From Pandoraea iniqua (GTDB taxonomy: Bacteria; Pseudomonadota; Gammaproteobacteria; Burkholderiales; Burkholderiaceae): DNA of 64,000 nucleotides. Positions 62,418-64,000 of the stretch are shown piece by piece (the first letter of the stretch is position 1; the number at the start of each line of letters is the position of its first letter). The position numbers and the translations under genes are program-made. The notes beneath the pieces are model-generated. The model saw only the letters and a program-made list of their open reading frames with translations, did not search any database and was not told the DNA's origin. The stretch covers positions 186,001 to 250,000 of the forward strand of contig NZ_CABPSF010000008.1 in the NCBI RefSeq assembly GCF_902459685.1, read 5' to 3'.

Positions 62418-63815
62418 TCAATGCGCAGGCGTACGTGCGGCACCCGGCGCAACGTGACGGCTCGGGTCACTTGCGCGTCGCGTCGCCACCGTCAGGAACG
62501 CGAAGAGCAGCAGCCCGTAGAGCAGCACCATCACGCCGAGCGTGCTCATGCTCGCGCCGTATCCACCGAAGGTGTCCTTCGCCCAGCCCGTCAGATACGG
62601 GCCAACGAAACCGCCAAGGTTGCCGACCGAATTCACGAGGCCGATACCGGCTGCCGCCGCAGCCCCCGTCAGGAACATGGGCACCAGCGGCCAGAACAGG
62701 ATGTTCGACGCCAGAATCCCCGACGCGGCGATGCAGAGCCCGACGATCCCCACGACCGGCGATGTTGCATTCCCCGCGATCACCAGCCCGACGGCACCGA
62801 TCGCTGCCGGCACGAGAATGTGCCAGCGCCGTTCACCGGTCTTGTCGGAATGCCGCGCGTTGATGACCATCGCGACGCCGGCGCACACATAAGGCACGGC
62901 GCTGAGCAGCCCGGCACGGGTGTTGTCCAGACCGCCGATGCCCTTGATGATCTGCGGCATCCACAAGGTGATGCCGAACAGCGCGGTGATGTTGCAGAAG
63001 ATAGCGAAGGCCAGCAGCAGCACCTTGCCCGAAAGTAGTGTCTGCATCACGCTGTATTGGCGCGCACTTTCTTTCGCAGCGCGTTCCTGTGCGAGCGTGC
63101 GCACGAGCCAGTCGCGTTGGGCGGCGCTGAGCCACGTCACCTTGTCCGGTGAATTGCCGAGTACGAAATAGGCGATGACACCCACCACCACCGCGAGCGC
63201 GCCTTCGAGCAGGAACATCCATTGCCAGCCGCGCAGACCGGCGAAGTCGTGGAACGAGCTCAAGATGGCGGTGGACAACGGCGCCCCGATCAGCACCGCG
63301 AGCGGCAGACCCAGAATGAAGATTGCCGTCGCGCGCGCCATGGCCCGTCCCGGGAACCAGAGGCTGAGGTAGAGCACGATGCCCGGGAAGAACCCCGCTT
63401 CGGCCACGCCAAGCAGAAAGCGCATCACGTAGAACGACGTTTCCCCCGACACGAACGCGAAGCCCGCCGAGACGATCCCCCACGTGACCATGATGCGGGC
63501 AATCCAGATACGTGCGCCGACCCGGTGAAGGATCAGGTTGCTGGGCACCTCGAAGACGAAATAGCCAATCGAGAAGATGCCCGCACCGAAGCCGTAGACG
63601 GTTGCGGTGAAGCCGAGATCGCCGTTCAGATGCAACGCGGCGAAGCCGACGTTCACACGGTCGAGAAACGCCACGATGTAGCAGAGAATCAGAAACGGCA
63701 GAATGCGGCGCAGTAGCTGACTGATCGTCTCCTGCGCGAGACGCGAGTCGAGCGCGGCAGCGTTATCGCCGCTCGCGACCGGTGGACTCGCCTGAGATGC
63801 GGGGGTCGGGTTCAA
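62418..63815 (-). CDS. MFS transporter, anion:cation symporter (ACS) family
   Basis: A 465-residue carrier with 12 hydrophobic helices. The opening LPFLILCYIVAFLDRVNVGF and the segments GYFVFEVPSNLILHRVGAR and RFLLGVAEAGFFPGIVLYLS are signatures of the ACS family (phthalate, tartrate, glucarate and other organic anions). The start is TTG 63815, with GGAG upstream. The ligase gene follows it, so the two likely form a catabolic unit. Confidence 0.9.
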   Translation of the reverse strand: MNPTPASQASPPVASGDNAAALDSRLAQETISQLLRRILPFLILCYIVAFLDRVNVGFAALHLNGDLGFTATVYGFGAGIFSIGYFVFEVPSNLILHRVGARIWIARIMVTWGIVSAGFAFVSGETSFYVMRFLLGVAEAGFFPGIVLYLSLWFPGRAMARATAIFILGLPLAVLIGAPLSTAILSSFHDFAGLRGWQWMFLLEGALAVVVGVIAYFVLGNSPDKVTWLSAAQRDWLVRTLAQERAAKESARQYSVMQTLLSGKVLLLAFAIFCNITALFGITLWMPQIIKGIGGLDNTRAGLLSAVPYVCAGVAMVINARHSDKTGERRWHILVPAAIGAVGLVIAGNATSPVVGIVGLCIAASGILASNILFWPLVPMFLTGAAAAAGIGLVNSVGNLGGFVGPYLTGWAKDTFGGYGASMSTLGVMVLLYGLLLFAFLTVATRRASDPSRHVAPGAARTPAH

Positions 63816-63941
63816 GGGGTGTCTCCGTCATGGTGCTGTTATGAATGCTGGTCGCTGCCAGCTGGGTGATACGAACTTGCGGTATTGCACGACTTCTCTA
63901 CGATTTACTGACTCATTACCGACGTGGCCCTCACGCCAGCC

Positions 63942-64000
63942 TCACAGCTTGTATTCATGCCCGTGGCGTTCCAGCTTGCGCAACAGCGGCGGCCATTCGC
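63942..64000 (-). CDS. C-terminal codons of a gene cut by the window edge
   Basis: A minus-strand frame enters from the right edge and ends at TGA 63942-63944. The peptide ends EWPPLLRKLERHGHEYKL, which reads as real coding sequence. Too little remains to name a family. It would lie upstream of the ACS transporter on the same strand. Confidence 0.45.
   Translation of the reverse strand, partial: EWPPLLRKLERHGHEYKL

Overview
The window is a 64 kb stretch of a GC-rich betaproteobacterial chromosome, from the order Burkholderiales. Gene content and order (recA-recX, sucCD, terC, pilin with an O-oligosaccharyltransferase, waaC-kdoO-waaA, a DUF3348/DUF802/OmpA/DUF2894 operon, an inactive dihydroorotase behind pyrB) best fit a Pandoraea-like member of the Burkholderiaceae. 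That assignment is made from memory of gene layouts and was not searched.

Layout. 1-2.7 kb: the right end of an integrated element beside tRNA-Met(CAU). It holds a cut-off gene, a DUF3883 nuclease-like gene and a tyrosine integrase broken by an in-frame stop. 2.9-7.3 kb (minus strand): an MHS-family transporter and a TctD/TctE-like two-component pair. 7.5-16 kb (plus strand): SOS-controlled recA, recX, a DUF2889 gene overlapping sucCD, terC, a type IV pilin and a PglL-type glycan transferase. 16-23 kb: thiD-like kinase, rubredoxin, an unrecognised helical protein, yqgE, ruvX, pyrB, a noncatalytic pyrC and plsC. 23-31.4 kb (minus strand): apaH with a lysine-rich tail, then a six-gene glycan cluster (flippase, three glycosyltransferases, two tandem WecA-like initiating transferases). 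31.7-36.5 kb (plus strand): phosphomannomutase, then the inner-core LPS genes waaC, kdoO and waaA. 36.7-40 kb (minus strand): tolC, a rhodanese, a pcm-like methyltransferase and a TetR regulator; a short-chain dehydrogenase, a YkgJ protein, a DUF1439 lipoprotein and uppP follow on the plus strand. 43-49.6 kb (minus strand): trmB and a four-gene operon encoding a MotA/MotB-like stator pair plus two DUF proteins. 49.7-56.3 kb: pcaD with a divergent LysR regulator, a TetR/MFS efflux unit, tRNA-Gly(CCC), a MORN-repeat lipoprotein and a RlmN-family radical SAM enzyme. 56.4-64 kb: a classical autotransporter, a membrane diguanylate cyclase, an acyl-CoA ligase with an ACS-family transporter, and the last codons of a further gene.

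How the genes fit together. Much of the window builds the cell envelope: lipid carrier recycling (uppP), sugar activation (phosphomannomutase), glycan assembly and flipping, LPS core synthesis and Kdo hydroxylation, phospholipid synthesis (plsC), export (tolC, autotransporter) and a pilin that may be glycosylated. The most interesting unexplained unit is the operon at 44077-49627. It pairs a 1070-residue MotA/ExbB-like protein, whose tail is built from 62-residue repeats, with a small MotB/OmpA-like protein. That is the same architecture as the ZorA/ZorB core of Zorya defence systems, but no nuclease or helicase effector lies beside it.
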